From assembly GCF_913055165.1 (NCBI RefSeq), contig NZ_CAJXJS010000022.1, positions 1 to 60,501 on the forward strand: DNA of 60,501 nucleotides. Reading direction: 5' to 3'. Of this stretch, positions 59,621 through 60,501 are shown in pieces. The stretch is from an uncultured Devosia sp. (GTDB lineage Bacteria; Pseudomonadota; Alphaproteobacteria; Rhizobiales; Devosiaceae). Both the position numbers and the translations under genes were made by a program. Position 1 is the stretch's first letter. Every line of letters starts with the position of its first letter. The notes beneath the pieces were generated by a model, which made no database searches, was not told where the DNA came from, and worked only from the letters and a program-made list of their open reading frames with translations.

Positions 59621-59632
59621 ATTGCATGCAAT
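59621..59632. promoter_or_regulatory. GntR-type operator candidate 1
   Basis: ATTGCATGCAAT is a perfect 12-bp palindrome in the TAXI/GntR divergent promoter, 66 bp upstream of the TAXI protein start. The same TTGCATGCA core recurs at 59705-59716 with a centre distance of 84 bp, about eight helical turns. Confidence 0.6.
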
Positions 59633-59704
59633 TCAACCGGAGAGGGGTTGCATTTTTCTCTTTAACGGCGAAAATGGTCAAGTTACAAACATCTCGACGG
59701 GCAA

Positions 59705-59716
59705 ATTGCATGCATT
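59705..59716. promoter_or_regulatory. GntR-type operator candidate 2, overlapping the regulator start codon
   Basis: ATTGCATGCATT repeats the first site with one changed base and contains the ATG (59710-59712) of the GntR gene. Occupation would hinder transcription through the regulator's own start, which fits autoregulation. Confidence 0.55.
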
Positions 59717-60432
59717 CTGAGGTTGTAAGTGGGGCCAATAGCACTGAGGAAGTGACTGGCAAGCTGCGCGAACTCATCATGAATGGGACGCTCGTTCAGG
59801 GGGAGAGGCTGACCGAGACCGGCCTGGCTGCGCGGTTGGCCGTGTCACGGACACCGATCCGGCTGGCACTGGCGACGCTCGAAAGGGAAGACCTTGTGGA
59901 AGGGGAGCCCAATCGCGGCTTTCGCGTCCGGCGGTTTTCCATCGAGGATATGCGCGAGATCATGGAAGTGCGCGCCGTACTTGAAGGAATGGCAGCGCGG
60001 CTACTCGCAGAAAAGGGCCTCGAGCCCGAACAGGACGCTACGTTGCAGGACTGTCTCGACGGGATCGCAGAGCTCATCGCGTCAAAGCGCCACGATCCCG
60101 AGACGTTTCGCGAATTCGCACGGATCAACAACCGCTTTCACACCTCGATCGCGACGTTCGCCGGCAACGCCGCACTGCAACGGCTGATGGTGCGCAATCC
60201 GTTTCGGTCTGCGCCGCTATTGCATTTCCTGCCGAACGAGGAGGGGCACGACGCCCTGATCGACGCCCAGCGCGACCATATCCGGGTCGTCGACGCTTTG
60301 CGACGAGGGCAGGGAACTCGCGCCGAATTTCTCATGCGCGAGCACGGATTGTTGCCCCTGCAAAGGGTGGAGCAACTTTTCACCAACATCAGCAAGAACG
60401 CAGCCGATCGACACATGGACGAAGCGGGCTGA
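59710..60432 (+). CDS. GntR-family regulator, FCD (FadR) subfamily
   Basis: A 240-residue regulator with an N-terminal wHTH (about 12-78; LRELIMNGTLVQGERLTETGLAARLAVSRTPIRLALATLEREDLVEGEPNRGFRVR) and a helical FCD effector domain (about 85-225) holding the metal/ligand histidines in INNRFHTSI and REHGLLPL. FCD regulators sense organic acids. The ATG at 59710 is the first in the conserved frame but has only a weak ribosome site and lies within a palindrome. It is divergent from the TRAP genes and 12 bp ahead of a sulfatase gene. Confidence 0.86.
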   Translation: MHSEVVSGANSTEEVTGKLRELIMNGTLVQGERLTETGLAARLAVSRTPIRLALATLEREDLVEGEPNRGFRVRRFSIEDMREIMEVRAVLEGMAARLLAEKGLEPEQDATLQDCLDGIAELIASKRHDPETFREFARINNRFHTSIATFAGNAALQRLMVRNPFRSAPLLHFLPNEEGHDALIDAQRDHIRVVDALRRGQGTRAEFLMREHGLLPLQRVEQLFTNISKNAADRHMDEAG

Positions 60433-60444
60433 TCCGGAGAACAG

Positions 60445-60501
60445 ATGCGCAAACCGAATTTCCTGCTGTTCATCACGGACCAGCACCGGGCAGACTGGCT
60501 C
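60445..60501 (+). CDS. Sulfatase-like hydrolase, N-terminal fragment
   Basis: Only 19 residues are visible, MRKPNFLLFITDQHRADWL, before the window ends. The pattern PNFLLFITDQHR-D is the typical start of sulfatases and related alkaline-phosphatase-superfamily hydrolases, where the Asp binds calcium. GGAGA lies upstream of the ATG. The gene is 12 bp behind the GntR regulator and probably co-transcribed. The catalytic Cys/Ser is outside the window. Confidence 0.8.
   Translation, partial: MRKPNFLLFITDQHRADWL

Noticed and set aside
59556..59780. N-terminal extension of the TAXI binding protein to 59780
   Set aside because: It crosses the divergent promoter and the GntR start and would bury the signal peptide; ATG 59555 has GGAGG.

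Overview
The window is high-GC chromosomal DNA from an alphaproteobacterium of the order Hyphomicrobiales (Rhizobiales). Gene families and gene order fit a Devosia-like genus best, but that genus call is an inference. Markers are the DUF6163-ldtR-ldtP block, the bamE / CBP3-like chaperone / DUF177 / plsX / fabH / ihfA / merR block, a magnesium-type HemB, and an inositol cluster with the IolC-DUF2090 fusion. I saw no transposase, integrase, CRISPR array, rRNA or tRNA.

Left part, 1-16.6 kb: mostly housekeeping genes. These are the parC tail, bpt, hemB, the cell-wall regulator/enzyme pair ldtR-ldtP, glyA behind a ZTP riboswitch, nrdR-ribH-nusB, an MFS transporter, bamE, and the fatty acid/phospholipid initiation genes plsX-fabH followed by ihfA and a MerR regulator. 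From 16.6 to 25.1 kb lies a myo-inositol catabolic locus: iolG on the plus strand, and iolR, iolC(-DUF2090), iolD, iolE, a small membrane protein and iolB on the minus strand. GGAA-N6-TTCC-like operators lie in front of iolR and iolC. A riboflavin importer gene (ribN) follows, controlled by an FMN riboswitch.

Middle part, 26.4-41 kb: a BigR-controlled persulfide/sulfur island (DUF2892, two YeeE/YedE half-proteins, persulfide dioxygenase-like MBL protein, DUF442 sulfurtransferase, SulP transporter, TrxC), then an MFS exporter preceded by a perfect 17-bp inverted repeat. Next come a two-enzyme fusion (Gfo/Idh/MocA oxidoreductase plus aldo/keto reductase) divergent from an AraC regulator, a CHASE2 adenylate cyclase, an untracked 41-residue membrane peptide gene, and a convergent pair of secreted proteins (EF-hand; Gly/Gln-rich), each with the same TTGAC-N4-GTCAA palindrome upstream.

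Right part, 40.3-60.5 kb: catabolic modules, each with its own regulator. LacI controls a sugar-acid operon (IlvD/Edd dehydratase, DHDPS-family lyase, RraA-family lyase). AraC controls a branched-chain-type ABC importer with an aromatic-aldehyde-type dehydrogenase and an SDR. This operon converges on an IclR-controlled pair, a benzoylformate-decarboxylase-like ThDP enzyme and a dihydroxyacetophenone-dioxygenase-like cupin. Together they look like uptake and side-chain degradation of an aryl compound. Last, a GntR regulator faces a TAXI-type TRAP transporter and precedes a sulfatase gene cut by the window end.
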